This document shows, piece by piece, positions 62,947 to 64,000 of a stretch of DNA of 64,000 nucleotides. The position numbers and the translations under genes were made by a program. The notes below the pieces were generated by a model. That model was given only the letters and a program-made list of their open reading frames with translations, made no database searches and was not told the DNA's origin. This stretch comes from Sphingobacterium griseoflavum (GTDB lineage: Bacteria; Bacteroidota; Bacteroidia; Sphingobacteriales; Sphingobacteriaceae). Numbering within the stretch: position 1 is the stretch's first letter; every line of letters begins with the position of its first letter. The stretch lies in contig NZ_BNAF01000006.1 of NCBI RefSeq assembly GCF_014653155.1, forward strand, positions 124,001 to 188,000. Reading direction: 5' to 3'.

Positions 62947-64000
62947 ATGGACGAAAGAAGGAATCCCGAGCATTTTTTGGATCTTATCAAAAAGTCAAAG
63001 CGAGGAAAGTTCAAGCTTTATATCGGCATGAGTGCCGGGGTTGGTAAGACCTACCGCATGTTACAGGAGGCACATAGCCTTCTTCGCAATGGAATCGATA
63101 TACGTATTGCCTACATCGAAACGCATAGGCGAAAAGATACACACGCTTTGCTGGACGGGCTTCCGAGCATACCCCGTCGCAAGCTTTTTTACAAAGGGAA
63201 GGAACTGGAGGAGCTTGATATGCAGGGCGTGATCCGGTTGCGTCCCGAAGTAGTTATCGTGGACGAGTTGGCGCACACCAATATTGAGGGCAGCAAGCAT
63301 GAAAAGCGCTGGCAGGATGTCATGGAGATTTTGGATGCCGGTATCAATGTAATCAGTGCGGTCAACATCCAACATATCGAAAGTCTGAACGAGGAAGTTC
63401 GCGAAATTACCGGAGTCGTTGTTGCCGAACGCATTCCCGATAAGGTTGTCGATCAGGCCGATGAAGTGGTCAATATTGACCTTACGGCCGAAGAACTTAT
63501 CGAAAGGCTCAAGCAGGGGAAAATCTATGAACAGTCCAAGATCGCCCAAGCGCTACAAAATTTCTTTAAGAATGAACATATCCTGCAGCTTCGGGAGCTT
63601 GCACTGAAGGAAGTAGCGTCGCAGGTACAGCGCAAAGTAGAGACAGAGGTCGTTCAACATCGATTCATGAAAAAGGAACGCTTCTTGGCTTGCATCAGTT
63701 CCAATGAAGTTACTGCAAAAACGGTTATCCGGAAAACGGCAAGACTCGCAGGTTATTATAATAGTAACTGGTATGTGCTTTATGTGCAGCAGCCGCAGGA
63801 AAGTGTCGATCGTATCGCACTAGATAAACAACGCCATTTAATAAATAATTTTAAACTGGCTACCGAACTGGGCGCAGAGATCATCAAGGTGGAGGGTAGA
63901 AAGGTGGCTCGAGAGATTATGCTGCAATGTGAGCTTAGGAAGATAACGACGGTATGTATTGGCAAACCCCACCTGAACCTGGCCAAGGTTATTATGGCTA
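62947..64000 (+). CDS. kdpD: KdpD N-terminal sensor domain (cut by window edge)
   Basis: 351 residues visible. The KdpD ATP-binding domain (about 20-230) has Walker A GMSAGVGKTYRML and Walker B-like VVIVDELAHTN, SKHEKRWQDVMEILDAGINV and NIQHIESLNEEV. The following region (FLACISSNEVTAKTVIRKTARLAGYYNSNWYVLYV..ATELGAEIIKVEGRKVAREIM) is a Usp-like domain. Whether a kinase follows, or the protein ends as a stand-alone sensor as in some Bacteroidota, is not visible. The start ATG at 62947 fits KdpD family length. Confidence 0.95.
   Translation, partial: MDERRNPEHFLDLIKKSKRGKFKLYIGMSAGVGKTYRMLQEAHSLLRNGIDIRIAYIETHRRKDTHALLDGLPSIPRRKLFYKGKELEELDMQGVIRLRPEVVIVDELAHTNIEGSKHEKRWQDVMEILDAGINVISAVNIQHIESLNEEVREITGVVVAERIPDKVVDQADEVVNIDLTAEELIERLKQGKIYEQSKIAQALQNFFKNEHILQLRELALKEVASQVQRKVETEVVQHRFMKKERFLACISSNEVTAKTVIRKTARLAGYYNSNWYVLYVQQPQESVDRIALDKQRHLINNFKLATELGAEIIKVEGRKVAREIMLQCELRKITTVCIGKPHLNLAKVIMA

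Overview
The window looks like a chromosome segment of a Bacteroidota bacterium, most likely of the Sphingobacteriaceae (Sphingobacterium/Pedobacter/Olivibacter-like). The evidence is a SusC-type TonB-dependent transporter next to a hybrid two-component (HTCS) regulator, near-absence of Shine-Dalgarno sequences, many SPII lipoproteins, DUF4142 and DUF4267 proteins, an OmpL-like porin inside a kdp locus, and a perfect Bacteroidota-type promoter (TTTG-N19-TAnnTTTG) in front of a tRNA-Lys gene. The genus is an inference.

Layout. (1) 1-19.8 kb: half of a polysaccharide utilization locus. A susC-like gene (cut by the left edge, minus strand) diverges from an HTCS regulator. Seven plus-strand CAZyme genes follow: a CE1-type esterase, GH95, GH43, GH43-CBM6, an SGNH/SIAE-type acetylesterase, a third GH43-like protein and a GH3 with a PA14 insert. 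The set fits stripping the acetyl/feruloyl, arabinosyl/xylosyl and terminal L-fucosyl/L-galactosyl groups from a decorated heteroxylan; no endo-xylanase or SusD is in view. (2) 19.9-41 kb: regulatory and stress genes. They include a TetR regulator, a PAS histidine kinase, small stress proteins, a PNPOx-like flavoprotein, a DJ-1/PfpI protein, two closely similar ECF sigma factors, two DUF4142-type exported proteins, topoisomerase IB, an OtsAB-GH15 trehalose operon, a baeRF3-type release-factor homologue, a bacteriophytochrome kinase, a NarX/NarL-like pair, DUF4267 and a Crp-family regulator. (3) 41.3-44.1 kb: an AT-rich pair, an exported Ser/Thr-rich lipoprotein and a Wzy_C/O-antigen-ligase-like membrane protein with C-terminal TPRs. 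(4) 44.67-47.93 kb: a putative 3.2-kb integrated islet at the 3' end of tRNA-Lys. It is bounded by 16-bp direct repeats and carries a methyltransferase, a 70-aa winged-helix-like protein, an RteC-family regulator and about 0.84 kb of heavily structured non-coding DNA, but no integrase. (5) 48-55.7 kb: housekeeping genes (DUF1049-like protein, LOG, RecR, MFS transporter, split 5'-nucleotidase, PQQ sugar dehydrogenase, HAD phosphatase, tRNA-CAT). (6) 56.4-64 kb: the kdp potassium-uptake locus. Three single-span microproteins (one is KdpF), a 129-aa protein and a frameshifted microprotein gene precede kdpA-kdpB-kdpC, then a porin and kdpD (cut by the right edge).

The most unusual material is the non-coding end of the tRNA-Lys islet. 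It holds a tandem 62-bp hairpin pair whose stems differ by three compensatory base pairs, and a 172-bp nested inverted repeat. Next come the lipoprotein/Wzy pair with a terminator between the genes, and the cluster of microproteins in the kdp locus. Function calls rest on recognising motifs and family architecture by eye; no database search was run.
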